Notes: generated from the sequence alone by a model not told the origin. 64,000 bases of DNA from Pisaster brevispinus (GCA_023634235.1 JAMKCF010000002.1:1079001-1143000), one strand, 5' to 3'. Shown: positions 11,604 to 24,147, counted from the stretch's first letter. Numbers and translations: made by a program.

Positions 11604-11792
11604 TAATAATAATAATACTAATAATAATAATGAGAACTTATAAAGCGCACAAATCCAACAAAGTACTCATGACGCTAAATACAAACAATAACATACACAT
11701 GTACAATAACCAAAATTGACACGTAAGCCAAAGCTAAGAAGAAATCCATAACATGTGGTAGAGAAATACAATACTAATGCAATATCTAAGAG
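11604..11792 (-). mobile_element. LINE 3'-UTR fragment with (ATT)n tail, 5'-truncated
   Basis: On the minus strand this ends in GCGCTTTATAAGTTCTCATT and (ATT)n at 11604-11631. It matches the 3' UTR of the LINE at 47858-48087 block for block: CGCTAAATACAAACAATAAC, GTACAATAACCAAAATT, ACGTAAGCC-AAGCTAAGAAG and GAGAAATACAATAC on the plus strand. It holds no coding sequence, as expected for a severely 5'-truncated LINE insertion. Confidence 0.85.
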
Positions 11793-12090
11793 AATATCCA
11801 GATTTTTGTAGTTTGATTCCTCCTAAAGTTTGACTATATTATTATAAATATTCCACCCTCATCGGGGGATGCTTCTTACGACCAGAGTATTTTTTGTTGG
11901 CGCCAGACAGGTGGGGAAATTGACAAACCCGACCAATTAAGACTTATGAAGACTGATGGTTTTGTTCAAAATTAAATTTCCTTGTCACGATAATATGACA
12001 ACATTTGCTCGTTAGGTACTTAATGTTCATCATCGGTTCAAGTTCATTAAATTGCTAAAATTGAAAAAAAAAACCAAAAAAAATAACATA

Positions 12091-12375
12091 GTGCGTTATA
12101 AATGTTAGTAGTATGTTATAAAGATACAAGTGCGTTAATGTATATCGTGTGTAATAAAGGTTTAAGAGCAATATGAATGTATAGTGCCTGATATGCTTTC
12201 TTAAGGTCCGTAATGCGTTATAAAGGTACAAGTGATGGATTATTAAGTAACACAGTGCGTAAGTTGAGTACGTACAGCGTTGTAAAGGTATTAGTTGCGT
12301 TATAAAAGGCAAGAATCGTTTTTGAGGTACGTAGTGCGTTATAAAGGTACAATGTGCGTTGTAAAAGAACGTAGC
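12091..12375 (+). repeat. GTGCGTTATAAAGGTACAA minisatellite
   Basis: Degenerate tandem array. Units such as GTGCGTTATAAAGGTAC recur about every 18-40 bases (near 12091, 12211, 12330 and 12352, with decayed copies between). The right end is better preserved than the left. The minus-strand open frame here is compositional. Confidence 0.7.
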
Positions 12376-13490
12376 ACCCGCATGTCCGACAATGTTAGGT
12401 GATACATGGGGTCGGGGAGTTTTTAGAAGTGATTTCTGCCCAGAAACATTGTGTAGGTCAAACTGACTTTCAAATGAAGAAGATTTTCACATGCTGATCA
12501 AACACCAGTTGATTCTCTGATTGAGATTTGGCACACATAACCGCCACGCCCTTTTGAACCCTTTTGGGGGAGGGGGATGGGGGTCAACTGTAACGTCTTG
12601 AGAATATCCAGATGCGGGTCTTTCACAGATCCGTCCCAGCCCTTTAAATCTTCTTGTTCTTTTTAATTGTACCCTCCTTGTTACTAAAAGAAGTGCTGCC
12701 ACCATCTGGGTTATGTTCCTGGTATCCAATAAAAGTAATGGATGCTAATAGTCATTGTACAAAAAGCAACCAGACTAGTTGCCCTCCAGCCTCGTTTTGG
12801 TTACATTGATTTGAATGGTAGAAAATCAAGATAGCCGCACCATAATGAAGGTCTACTTCGGCAATGCAATCGTTTACTTACTGCCGCATGGTGAGCTACA
12901 GTGCCACGGTTCACAAGGCCTCACATCGTTATTGTCCACGTGAAGCTATTTTATACTCACTGGTCGTCACCAGCCAGTTTCAATAAAAAGCCGGTTTCCG
13001 TTTCAAAACAGCGTACAGAGGACATGTAAAAGGGATTTCAACTACCCTGTCACTCGAGACCACACGTCGTTTAAGGGGGGGGGGGGGGAGTCCCAACCAG
13101 TGCAGTTAACCCATGTTTAAAACAGTTGTATGGATTTTCTGGTATTTTCCTACCGGGGAAGTAACGCTTCAACATAAACAACGGTGCCGACCATTCCGCC
13201 GAAAGTGCAAATATTACAGCGAAGTCAAAACAGAGAACTTTATCCTTGCAGATCAATCTTATAAAATGCCAGTTGGTTGGGTTTTTTTATATACAGAAGA
13301 TAAGGCACAAGGGGTTAATTATCAGGTATTAATTTGCTATAAATAGTATAAATGCGCGTTACATATTTTTACCCCAACTTGCACAATAAATTATTATAAT
13401 ATATAATCAAGATGGTAATTGGAAGTGGCGAACCTTAAACACAATTCTTTGGAGAGGAGCTGAAAAATAAAAGGGTACGAAAAAGTATGA
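12376..13490. other. Non-coding sequence with a G14 run
   Basis: Fourteen G at 13075-13088. Otherwise no gene, RNA or repeat signal. Confidence 0.45.
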
Positions 13491-13494
13491 TGTG

Positions 13495-13945
13495 GGTACG
13501 AGTATGAGTACGAGTACGAGTATGAGTACGAGTACGAGTAAGAGTACGAGTACGAGTAAGAGCATGAGTACGAGTATGAGTACAAGTATGAGTACGAATA
13601 TGAGTACGAGTATGAGTTTGAGTGCGAGTACGAGTATGAGTTTGAGTGCGAGTACGAGTATGAGTCTTAGTACGTGTAAAAGAACAAGTACGAATATGAG
13701 TACAAGTACGAGACGAAACGAGACAAGACGAGTACGAGTACGAGTGCGAGGGGGAGTACGAGACGAAACGAGACAAGAACGAGTGCAAGACGAGTACGAG
13801 ACGAGTACGAGCTAACTACGAGACGATTATGAGTACCAGTACCAGTGCGTGTTTAAGGACAAGTACGCTTACCAATACGTGTATAAGGACGAGTACGAGT
13901 ACAAGTATGAGTGTTTGGGGACGAGTACAGGCATGTACGAGTCAG
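13495..13945 (+). repeat. GAGTAC/GAGTAT hexanucleotide minisatellite
   Basis: About 450 bases made mainly of GAGTACGAGTAT variants with AAGTAC, GAGTTT and AGACGA interruptions. Order is highest at 13500-13720 and decays to the right. The low-complexity Ser-Thr-Met and Tyr-Ser translations on both strands are artefacts of the array. The reverse-complement hexamer GTACTC dominates the 59-bp array at 62195-62440. Confidence 0.95.
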
Positions 13946-15285
13946 ATTATAACCACAAGTACTTTGCCATGAGCATCAGTAGACATTTTCTTGCAGTGAT
14001 GGGTATGAAACTGAAAATGGAACTAGCTGTGAATTTTACTGCTGTTTTGTTACTTTTTGATACTACGAGTCGTTTACATAACACAGCCCACCGTATGCAG
14101 AATACGGAGCAAATCCCAAGAACAAACTGCCAGAACAAAGACCTCTTCGAAACTGCCCAAAGAGTGGTGCGCAGGGGATCCAAATAGCGTTGAACCCTAA
14201 CCACGGAGCATTGGCAGCCTAAACCACACACATTATTCTCTCCAACCCAACACTCGGCAGTGTATGTTCTGATCACCTTCGAAGATGACGGCATGAAATG
14301 TCAGCGCGTGCGTGACCTCGAGGACGCAGCCAGCTGCCCGTCAACAGAGTCTCTACGGTGGACAGAGACACATCACATGGCCAGGACGAGTCACTCATCT
14401 AGCAGATTAGCAATCCATCATTGATCAGATAATACTTAAAGTGCACCCAACCCTCTCCAGTCTCGCCACTCATTCCAGACAAGTTACACGCAGTGAGACA
14501 ACACTACATCAGCGTGACGTCTTTAAAGCATTGTCAAGAAGAAGGCAGACTGAGACTAGAGCTAACTGGGTCGGTTCGTCAAACGTACTTGATAATTGGA
14601 AACAGAAGAAACTAATTATGTTTGGTTCAGTTAAGAGACTCCCTACAGTCAGCACCTTGAGGGAATTTGGTGAAAAGGGGAATGAAAGAAAGAGAAAAAA
14701 AATATCAAAAGACAATAAAGTGAAATTGCTTTGACCAGGACTCCCTGTTTGTGTCTCTTTGTTTCTCGTCTGTTCGCCGTTCTTTGTTTGCGTGTCTGCA
14801 CTTGTTTTTATTGTGGTTGTCGTTGTCACTGTTTAGGGTCGAAGAAACACACCCCTTTGGTGATAGTGTCCTTGATTGCTGTAGTCCTTTTTGTGCGTGT
14901 TCTCTTTTTAACGTAAAATGTTATTGTTAATTTGCATTTCTTGCTGTACATTGGAGGAGGTATTGATATCATTACATATTTCAAACTATTTTACAACATT
15001 TTACTACTTTCAAACATTTTAAATACTTTTGCATTATTGTGATATGCCTCTTCAAAGTATTATAACGTAGCTAGATTGAGAAATTCATACTCCAAACGGT
15101 TTGTAATATTAGTATTACTAATTTAAGTCAACGTGGTTAAAGTGGGTTCTGTGTTCATGTTGTTAGGTTGTTGGATCACCGTTGCAGTCCGTGCGTTGTT
15201 TCAACTTACTTTGGACCGTTTCAACCTGTTTTTGCAAACCCGCAGTGTGAGCTTTATAGACTCTTCGTTAGTCAAGTGTGCCTGA
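13946..15285. other. Non-coding sequence, nothing recognised
   Basis: Several chance open frames of 60-115 codons overlap on both strands. None resembles a known protein. Confidence 0.4.
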
Positions 15286-15289
15286 TGGA

Positions 15290-15645
15290 TACTTCACTTG
15301 TTGGTCATATTGACCCAGTTTGGATCAGTCTGACTCACGGGTGGCTGAAGCTTAATCACAATCCAAGTTTCTGTGAGATCTTCGCTAATACAGTGTTCCT
15401 GGTGGTCACTCACCACAAATAAACCTACTACCATACCGTCTATTGACTATCAACGTTGTCTTGACTCCATTCGGATCAGTCTGACCCACAAAACCCCAAA
15501 TCAACTATGTGAGCCTTTTGTTAGACCAGTGTTCCTGGTGGTCACTTACCACAAACAAGCCTACCACCATACCATCAATTGACTCTCAAAGTTGTCTCGA
15601 TCCAATTCGGATCAGTCTGACACACAAATTCATTAGTCCAGTCTG
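15290..15645 (+). repeat. About 140-bp tandem repeat, three copies
   Basis: GGATCAGTCTGAC occurs at about 15322, 15473 and 15609 (spacings 151 and 136). The intervening sequences share GTGTTCCTGGTGGTCACT, ACCACAAA and CTACCACCATACC. Overlapping frames repeat the residues CSWWSLTTNKPTTIPSID for this reason and are not genes. Confidence 0.8.
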
Positions 15646-15649
15646 TAGA

Positions 15650-16630
15650 CAACATGATTTTAAGTATTGTGGTCGCCTCAACTCCGATTGAAACAACTTG
15701 ACTTCGAAAAGGGTCAAGCAAGCACCCCTTGACGAATCGCGAGGTCAAGCTTCTCAAAAGGCGAGACTGTTCTTCTCTGTATTAAAATTCACCACAATCA
15801 AGGATACTCTGGCATCAGACTGCGTTCGGGAAATTATTTGGATCAACAAAACAACCGGGCAAACGCTGTGGGGAAACGGTCGATCAGGATTGCGAGTGTA
15901 TAATTTGCTGTATGGACCAAGAAGAAGAGAATGAAAATAACGGAGTTAGGAGAACGTTGACATTGGGAGATTGGCAAAGCCTCCAGATCAATATAGTATG
16001 CATGACTAAAAAGAGGCCCGAGTAGAAAAAGTACCAGAGGGAGGGTGTTTTCTTAGTAGAAGGCTATTCCCTGAGATTTATTAAACCCTCCTGATAGGTC
16101 AAACGGGAGACTGGAGATGTTTTTATTGGGCCGAATACTCTGGACGACTAATATTTTCATTAAAAGCCCGGTCACTTGTGGGGAAGCAAAACAGGGTTGG
16201 TAATAATAACAATAATTATAAAAAAATATATAAAAAGATTTGATTTAGCTTTAATCTAAAGGGTCTATGACTGTAAAGTTTACACCAGTGGCGTTACCCT
16301 TGTCCAATTTCCTAGAGCCACTTAGACAAATAAAGTAAGCAATAAAGCACGACTAAATTTTGCTCACCAGAAAACGGCAACCAGCCAAATTTGATCTGGT
16401 CTCATTCCACGATATTGCGGTTTCTGTCGGGTTGTGAGCCAGTCTTGTAAATCTCCAAACATGAAATGTACAAGTCACTACAGAAGTAGGAGGGTGGAGG
16501 GGAAAAAACAGCGAGCGAGTGGCAGTGGAGGGCCTCGCCTGAGACTTTGGGGAAATAGACGGCCAGCTCACGAGGATCCCGTGGGTCGAGTCTACGCGAA
16601 CACAACGAGTAAAGTGCAAACTCAAGTGGC
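15650..16630. other. Non-coding sequence, nothing recognised
   Basis: An AT-rich TAATAATAACAATAATT patch lies near 16200. The sequence becomes richer in CpG after 16480. No gene or shared repeat is supported. Confidence 0.4.
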
Positions 16631-16640
16631 AATTTGAGCG

Positions 16641-16908
16641 TATTTAACCGAGTGTGATCTGAAGTTGCAACATGGAGGGGAAATTTATCGACATTTTAAG
16701 GGAAACGAGGCACTATGCCCCGAGGTGGTACGGAGGTGTTCGCACGTGCGCAGGAGGCTCGCGAGCACCTCTCTGCCCCGAGCTCCTAAAATCCCGCGGT
16801 TTTTTTTTTTCTCTCGCTGAAATAGGATTTGGCGTTATTTTGATCGCTCTCAACAGTGTAAGGATTCCACGGTTCGTACGGGGACTACAAATTAAAACGG
16901 GAAATTGA
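16641..16908 (+). CDS. Weak candidate first exon with TATA-like box and Kozak ATG
   Basis: A TATA-like TATTTAA at 16641-16647 lies about 30 bases before an ATG at 16672 in a fair Kozak context (CAACATGG). The 78-codon frame begins MEGKFIDILRETRHYAPRWY and the surrounding 16480-16800 is CpG-rich compared with its neighbours. I do not recognise the protein, no clear splice donor closes the exon, and the later codons look non-protein-like (a poly-T run encodes FFF). It may be chance. Confidence 0.2.
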
Positions 16909-16909
16909 T

Positions 16910-17489
16910 TGAATGTCGTCAAGAGTGTGGAGGGGACATGTTGCCCGTCGCAAAATAAAAAATGCCGGGGTGAAAATCGGAAAATGATTATGCCGAATGT
17001 AGAATTCCCACAAGAGGCAAAATTAAGTCATGAAAAACCAAAAAGAAGCTAGAGGACTTCCTGCACACTTCTTTTCATGAGAAAGACTTGTAAACACTTG
17101 GGAAATGTTTTAAAGCCAGAATGAAATCTCTTTTCCTGGGGGTAAAAGAGGAAGAAATAATAAACCAGTTCAAGAAATTATATTGGAGACAGAAATTAGA
17201 GTATATGTTTTTAAGATTATGAAATCAACGGCCTGGTCATAACTTCAGCCCACGCGTGCGATCATAATACATATGCGCTGACCGTGTAAATAAAATAAAA
17301 CAACTGAGCAAACAGTTTATCAAACTGACTAAAAAGTGTTCTGTAAAAGAAACTTGAACAGTTTCGATTAAAAAAAAAAACCCAAAACAAAACAAAAACA
17401 GTATGGAAAACGAGAAGTCAATGCGCAACAGCAACAACAGCAGCAACAACAATACAAATTTAAAAAAAATTAAAAATAAAATATTGTTG
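16910..17489. other. AT-rich non-coding sequence
   Basis: Contains A10 near 17370 and CAACAGCAACAACAGC near 17427. No gene signal. Confidence 0.4.
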
Positions 17490-17698
17490 TCAAAATTGAC
17501 CCAGATCCCGGGTTTCTGAGGTGTCTGACCCATTTCCAGATCAGGCTGACCAGAAGTCTTTTAAAATATAGTTATTTACGTAATTTTGACCCAATTCCGG
17601 GTCAGTATTACACAGAATACGGGCCATACTGACCCATAAATACGTCAGGCCCCACGGGACCCAAATCAGGGTCAAATCTGACCTGGAGGTCTTAGAGC
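17490..17698. mobile_element. GGGTCA/TGACCC foldback element, copy 1
   Basis: The sequence is built from TGACCC and GGGTCA words: TTGACCCAGATCCCGGGT, GACCCATTTCCAGATCAG, TTGACCCAATTCCGGGTCAG and CTGACCCATAAATACGTCAG. It ends near CTGGAGGTCTTAGAGC, which matches the terminus of other copies (GGAGTTTTTTAGAGTG). No coding capacity. Confidence 0.7.
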
Positions 17699-18221
17699 AT
17701 ACTATTAGCCTATATTATTAGACATAGCAAATTTTCTAAAATTGTATGCCTAAAAAAAGTATCAAGATAATATTTGTTTACATATTATTTTACTACCGTC
17801 AGCGTTTATGTTCCATTGCTAAGGTCCGATCGTGTTCAAGTTGTTGTTTCCGCTCAGCAGACAAACTTGAGTCATCTTAAATTCTTATTGATTCGGCTTA
17901 ATTTTCTAAAAGGGGAACACTTTTCAAAAACGGAAGAGAGAACCAAATCGTAATGAATGTTCTTGTCCCGCCCCTTTGTGAGTCTGAGTTGATTGAGATC
18001 ACCTAGGGAGGTGCATCTTGCAGCTGGTATTGATACAGGCTTGCAGTTCCCATCCATTTTTAATCAGGCGTGGTATTCACCGCCCCCAGTAGGGCCTTGA
18101 CATGATTAATGTTTGAAACGCGGAAAATCACCCCGTATGATTCCTGTTTCTTCTTTTTTTGTGGTCTTCTTTAGTTTGGGGATGAGGATAGCTGACCGGT
18201 GCTTGATGTCTCTACAATTTA
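17699..18221. other. Non-coding sequence, nothing recognised
   Basis: No repeat or gene signal supported. Confidence 0.4.
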
Positions 18222-18322
18222 ACCAACTATAACTAGGAAACTGACTAACTAAATAACTAACTATTTATTAATAACTAACTAACAAACTAACTAACTATTA
18301 GTAACTAACTACCTAACAAACT
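18222..18322 (+). repeat. Degenerate (CTAA)n tetranucleotide array
   Basis: AACTAACTAACT-type repeats with several substitutions and TTATTAATA interruptions. Confidence 0.85.
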
Positions 18323-18957
18323 GTATAAATCATTCTCAAATCATAGTTATTGAGCTTCATTCCAATTAACGACCTGCCCCTTATAGCCTACATGAAGTTT
18401 GAAATTGACTTGTCATATGTTAGTGACCGTAACTTTATGTCTCTTTAATCTGAGTACATTAGCCTATTTATGACTAGCCGTTCCTTAACGAGCTAAATTG
18501 TGTTATAGTTTGGAGACTGAATACATGAAGTTGTATGACCCCGTTCAAGAGAAGAATGCAAAAATATATACAAATAAACGTCTAAAAAGCTGGGAGAAAA
18601 AGGGAAAAAGCTATGTCCCACTCTTCATTCAACATGATCGTAGCAACCTTATTCCATTTCCTACTTGAGAGTAAAACCACAGAAATCCACAGCATTTTAC
18701 AAGATTAATTCTCCAAATCGTTCAAACTCCCAGTACATAAGTGGTAACCAGAACCGGACCGAATGTGTCGATCTACGAGGTTGGAAAGTGCTCAGTGGTG
18801 ATCACTTTCTTCATAAATTACACAGAAAAGCTTCTATTTTAAGAAATAGTTCCTGCAATTAAGTCCATATTGAGGGAGTCTGACTCCGTGGTGTAGTTTG
18901 TTCCAAGGTTGTTAACCTTAAAGTAGTAGGCTCAATAATACCAGTGTCATAAGACAT
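18323..18957. other. Non-coding sequence, nothing recognised
   Basis: No repeat or gene signal supported. Confidence 0.4.
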
Positions 18958-19290
18958 GGGTGCAGCAGCAACAGCACCAGAAGCATCACCAGCAACCACA
19001 GCAGAAGCAACATCAACAACAAAAGCAGCAGCAGCAATAGCAGAAATCGCATCCACAACAACAGCAGCAACACCACCACACAACAGCAGGAGTAGAAACA
19101 GTATGCAGCAGCTGTATCAACATCATCAACAATAGATGCCACAGCAACGGCAAAAAGAAAAGCTGAAGCTACAGAAACAGCAAAAGCTACAGCAGCAGAA
19201 AAAACCCATACACAAATCAAACAAACAAACAAAGAGCAACAACAGCATCACCAGCGGCAACTGCAGCAACAACAACCGCTCTCGCCATCA
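18958..19290 (+). repeat. CAG/CAA-rich degenerate trinucleotide tract
   Basis: The plus strand is dominated by CAGCAR, ACAACA and GCAGCAG words for about 330 bases. Plus-strand frames read as Gln- and Lys-rich and minus-strand frames as Leu-, Val- and Ala-rich. These are compositional, with no start or domain to support a protein. Confidence 0.7.
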
Positions 19291-20217
19291 CCAATTCTAT
19301 CCACCAAAACATCTGCATACGTGGTAAAAATAAAGGGGGGTCTCAAAATATTACTCATTTAAATGTTTATTTCCCTCAACGTTTTGCTTCCCTCCTTTTG
19401 TTTCCTCAATGAATAAAAAAAAAAAAAAAAACAGAAGTAAATGAAATCACTCAAAATGATTGGATTATCATGTTCGTTTCTTTTCTCACACACGCATCTC
19501 TCAGAGTCTTCATTGTTGGAGTTCAACTCCGCTTTGGGAAAATGGATTTATAATACAGTCCTCAGGAAAGCACGGGCTTCCCACAGATCCGTGGACTTTC
19601 ATTTTGTCTCACTAAAGCAAGTAAAACAACACCAAAAAAAAAACCCCAGTTCCAAACAACTGCACGATGGGACAATGGATCTACAATGCATTCCTCGCGA
19701 GAACCCACATCTTTCCCGTGTGAGTATAAAACCTTTTAAGCATACGAAACTCCGCAGCTGCTGTGCTAAAAAAAGCACGAAAAGGAGAGCGTGTTCGAAA
19801 TCGTGATATAATCCCAAATCCCGCGAGACTTGCTTCGCCTATCTAAATGCAAAAAGTCACATTTCTAGTTTTTGTCGAGTCCATGTCTGATTGCTCGATG
19901 CTCGCACACAGCGAATAAGAAAGGCTATACAACTACAACCGAGTGTGTTTTAAAGTGTTTCACATCATACACTCAAACGAGGTCACTTTATGCAAAAATG
20001 AAGAATACTAGAGTGGTTTAACTGTATAAGTATAGTTGGTTATTAAATTTAATTGCACATTTTCTTGGACCAATATAGGTCATCACGCCGAATTAGCAAT
20101 AGATTTAGTCATTACAAGACCGCTGAGCCGATTTCACTTGAGATTTGCATTTTAATAAATCTGCTTATTATACCTTTCAATTCATTTAATCTAGAACATT
20201 ATTGAAGTTCCCGGATT
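19291..20217. other. Non-coding sequence with an A18 tract
   Basis: About eighteen A near 19417-19434. The plus-strand 121-codon frame at 19441-19806 resembles no known protein. Confidence 0.4.
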
Positions 20218-20650
20218 TTAAAGGTAGGGTCACATTGGTAAATATTCGGGAGGATATGACCACGAAGACTTACTTTAGTGAGAAGCACTTCAGTTGTTGA
20301 AAGTATCAACTATTTTCAGAAAGGATTCCCTGCGAAGTAATATGGTTTTCACCCGAAAACATTTGAATCTGGGAAATGATTAAATAAATCCGGGGATCGG
20401 TGTCAGTTCGCGAACGCTGCGGCCAGAGATGTGGTTGGTACCCGCTGTCACCTCGCTGAACGTGGATGGATTCGACCTTCTTGTGAAAATACAGTTACAT
20501 TTTTTGCTGCTTTCTCAGCATTAAGACAATCACGTATTCAGCTGATTCTTTTACACGTGACTTTGATCATATCTTTCTTTTTAATGTTGCCTATAAAGCA
20601 GCATTGCGTTGACAAAAACCGATCTATGACCCAACCTGTAACGACAAAAT
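20218..20650 (-). mobile_element. Family B element, near full-length copy
   Basis: Begins TTAAAGGTAGGGTC at 20218. It aligns along its whole length with the reverse complement of 52501-52943: GTAAATA-TC, ACTTTAGTGAGAAG, GTTGAAAGTATCAACTA, GCGAAGTAAT-TGGTTT and ACATTTGAATCTG. The block GGTTGGTACCCGCTGTCACC then GACCCAACCTGTA closes it. Both ends of the family carry TTAAAGG-like termini, typical of a short non-autonomous DNA transposon with a TTAA target. Non-coding. Confidence 0.8.
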
Positions 20651-22049
20651 GTTATATTTATTTTCAGTTTATATAGGCAAGTTGAATGTGGAACTTAAAT
20701 AACATTGAACGACTTCAAGAAGATTGAACACATATGAAATGTCCTACATGTTTTTGGTGTACGCAATGAGGAATGGAAATTAAATATATGACTGCCTTGA
20801 CACGGCAAATGGTTATTTTAAGAAAGAAACCTCACAGTTAGTCTCCGTTACGCCTCGGTTTGAGTTTGATGAGGCCATACATAGCAAGGCTACCATGCTT
20901 GATAGGATTATGCTAAGTCTCGGTGGTATGGACTATGGTTATGGCGGCATCTCAAAGAGCCCGTATTGAATTAAATATGCAAATGACTGATGTACTAATA
21001 AAGTCACGGACGGCGAAACCTAATTGCCTGGTTTCCACGTAATTTGAGAAATCTTATTCGATAATCAGAAAGTCCAATCACACGTAGCTGACAAAGTTGT
21101 CAAGAAAAAATAAGAAGATGCCGGTGTTACCTCAATAATTGATATTATGGTACGACAAAGAGTACAATCCTACAGAAAGTGGAATTCCACTTTGGGTTTG
21201 TTTAGGGTTTAATATCGGGGCTATAATGTTGACGCATACGGTACAAATATTCAACTCCAATCATCCGAGCTCGATCTCTATTGAGTTAGGATGAGTATCG
21301 ACGCTGCTCAAACACGATCAGCATCGATTATTGCTGCCAATTGAACTTAACATACAATGTATTAAGACAGCCACCTGTCCAATTTCCATTTGCTTTCGAG
21401 TGGCCAGACTTCACAGCAACCTGACATTTTAAAGCCTTGGTGTCGACACTCGCTATTCCTACTCGAACAAATCCTGGTGATCGGGGCCCCTTTAATCGAC
21501 TTTGTTTGTGTCCAGTTGTGTCATTAATCGATGACCTGACCATTCGAAAGTCATTAGAACTGCCCATTTGCTCTCTGTGCCAGGACTACAACGGCCCAGA
21601 GAACCTCAAGGTCACTCTCCTATTGCATGGGTCAGGAAAGAACTTACAACCTTTCCGATCAATAAAATCAACAAATCATGTTGACACAACTGTTCGTTCA
21701 TTCTTATTCGATTTGGCTTTGAATGGTTGGCGATCTAGATATTTATATATCTCAAATTCTTTAGCAACGCAGTGGGCGGTGTCTTTATTGGGAACAGAAT
21801 ACATTTAAAACAATTATGTTCCTCTGATCGCCTGTTCTTTCTTTTTTGGTCTTTTTTCCCCCTTGTTTCTTCTTTCTTTTTCTTCTTCTCTTTTTTTTAG
21901 CGGGGATAGAAAATCCTCAAAAATTTACATGCTTCCCATGTTAGTGTTTATCTTAACATCTCAGGCTTTTGTGTAAAAGGGTACTTCAAATATCGGATCA
22001 ATGGTCAGATTAGTTGTTAAGAATCGGTTTCCAAAACGAGGCACGTCTA
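20651..22049. other. Non-coding sequence, nothing recognised
   Basis: The 123-codon open stretch at 21437-21808 has no recognisable domain and is within chance expectation. TTCTTC-rich patch near 21865. Confidence 0.4.
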
Positions 22050-22280
22050 CCTTTTTGCGATAACCCAAGTACCATCATTCTTATGAGAGTTTCACATCAA
22101 CCTTTCGACTACGATCTGACAAATTTATTCCTAACCTCCAGTCCGCCATCATTCACCAACGTCTATAGCTTTTGAAATAACTCAAGTATTGTACTCGAGA
22201 GTTTCACGTTAAACTTTCGACTTCGATATGGCATATCTCAAACCTCAATTCCGCCGTCCACCCACAGGTGCCAACACTTC
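22050..22280 (+). repeat. Two-copy diverged tandem duplication, period about 117 bp
   Basis: TTTTGCGATAACCCAAGTA (22053) and TTTTGAAATAACTCAAGTA (22170) start the copies. Both continue GAGAGTTTCAC, then CTTTCGACT-CGAT, then TCCGCC. About 70-75% identity by eye. Confidence 0.7.
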
Positions 22281-22880
22281 GCACACTTATGAAGTACAAC
22301 TCCCTGAGACATAAAACCGAACGATTCCTCGTAACAAGTAAATCCAATGAACATCCTCCTGGTCACCATCAGCATCAACAGCATCTTGGGCGCATTTAAC
22401 TATCTCGGCACCTGTCGCCCCTTGGGAAGGAAGGGGGAACACAACACCTGACACCCTGGTCCGGTAACTGATCTCATTCTGGCCAATTTATTACATCAGC
22501 CTGTGGGGATATATCAAATAAGCCATCCGCTGGATTTCAGCGATCCTTTCACGAAGTACAAAGTGATTGGGCATGATTTACGGGATTGATGTGTGCTTTG
22601 GTAGATTTAGGTTTTAATCAAATTGGGTGAAAATAGTTTGCTTCTTGAATAATATCCGTTTGACTGTGTTTGTGCTTGTTTTGCCTTCGCTGCCTCCTCG
22701 AACAGAGCCCATTATCAGAGTTGAGGCTGGAATATTTTACTTTGACCAATATATGAGGACAAAAATATGGAGTTTCGGTCCGTGTTGATCAAAATCAACC
22801 CTTAGTGTCTTCGAGGTTTAAGATTATGTATCTGCAGAATTTTAATTTCAAGCTCTGGATTCTTTATTTTTGTTTTTTAA
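22281..22880. other. Non-coding sequence, nothing recognised
   Basis: No repeat or gene signal supported. Confidence 0.4.
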
Positions 22881-23060
22881 TGCTACACACGAAGTGCATA
22901 CCTGAGAACAAGAGGTCCACCTAATGTAGGGACTTGAAACACTATGTGGACTTACACACGTCCACAGTGTTTTTTACAGTGTTGACAAATAGCATTTGCT
23001 TTAAGTGTACATAACAAAGGAATGGACATAGAGTGACTGCAACACAGAGCTGTGCCCTAA
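22881..23060 (+). mobile_element. Interspersed repeat family A, copy 3
   Basis: Begins GCTACACACGAAGTGCATAC and follows the copy at 4513-4680 through AGAGGTCCACCTAATGTAGG, ACACTATGTGGACTTA, ACGTCCACAGTG, AAGTGTACATAACAAAGG and ACACAGAGCTGTG. It has an extra 20-odd bases near 22975. Non-coding. Confidence 0.7.
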
Positions 23061-24147
23061 AACACTTTGAAAAATGCTACCCCAAAAGTATTTTCTTCGT
23101 TATAGTGGTACCCCACAGAGAATTTCTTTAGGAAAGGGAATAACAATAAAACAACAATAGCATGACCCCATATACCGGAACCGTAAGGGTATGTGTGTGT
23201 GAGCGTGTCTACCCGTTGAAACCGAGGACTTTAACAAAAGGGATCCGGGTGTTTGACAGAGCGAGAACGTCCTCGCTTTGCTTTCGTGTACAAAACCAAT
23301 GGAGACATCGCTAAAAAAAACTAGGTCCAAACAATGGGAGAACAAAGATAAGTCCTAGATTTACGGGATTTACAAACATGTGTGTGTTCGTGTGTGTACT
23401 GATGGTGGGGTCTCTTTACCACAAGAGGGCGGTATCACCCAATCCAAAGAGCGACAACAGAGCTCCTACAGACGAAAATCACCACTGAAATTGGTTGATA
23501 ACTGTTGTGCTTTTGCCATGAGAATGCAACAAACCTGGGACGAAACTGACGCAGAAATAACTTCATTCTGGAAACCGTGTATATTCTTGCACATTATTTG
23601 AAGCTTTGCTTGGTGTAAGAAAACTAGCATACCGGTGAGAGCCACGTGTATCGAGTTTCTCTTTAGGAAGAGGTGTTGGTGCTGAGAAGAACCGGAAATG
23701 ATAGTCTCGACGTTTCGATTAGTATACTCTGCCCGTCTCCAGGAGAAGTTATGTTCACCATGTAAGCGACAGAATGTCATTACTTAAGTTCATATCAACC
23801 TTGCGTTAGGCGAGTAGTTCTGCATGGAACTCTTGGTACCTAATCACATTCACAACGTCCTACAGGTCAAGTCTCTCAAGACGGGGGAAAAACAAAAAGA
23901 GAGAGAGAGAGAGAGAAAAACTTGATCTCTGTACTTTTAAAACTGTCTCTGTTTTTAAAGGATTCTTTACCAGCGCATTGCAGCGTTAATGCGCTTGTTG
24001 TGCTTTCTTAACTTACAGGTGGAAATTAGAAGACGTTTAAAAAAAATGTTGTGTGCAGAAATAAACACAATTTCTAGGTTTTGTTTTATCATTATTGTTA
24101 TTTTATCAGATTTATAAGTTGCTACAATTTTCAAGAAACAATAAATA
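23061..24147. other. Non-coding sequence with a (GA)n tract and a weak retroelement-like motif
   Basis: (GA)10 lies near 23898. On the minus strand near 23695-23745, GACGGGCAGAGTATACTAAT followed by CGAAACGTCGAGACT resembles a motif I have seen at ends of invertebrate retroelements. A similar motif, CTTGACGTTTCGAGCAGTAT, lies near 62142. I cannot assign the family. Confidence 0.3.

Noticed and set aside
13435..13815. Long Ser/Thr/Met- and Arg/Thr-rich open frames on both strands
   Set aside because: They are translations of the GAGTAC hexamer array; no start context, domain or unique sequence.
18859..19232. Leu/Val/Ala-rich membrane-like frames on the minus strand
   Set aside because: They come from the CAG/CAA-rich tract; the plus strand of the same bases reads as poly-Gln-like sequence.
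21437..21808. 123-codon plus-strand open frame
   Set aside because: No recognisable motif; frames of this length are expected by chance in 64 kb of six-frame AT-rich sequence.
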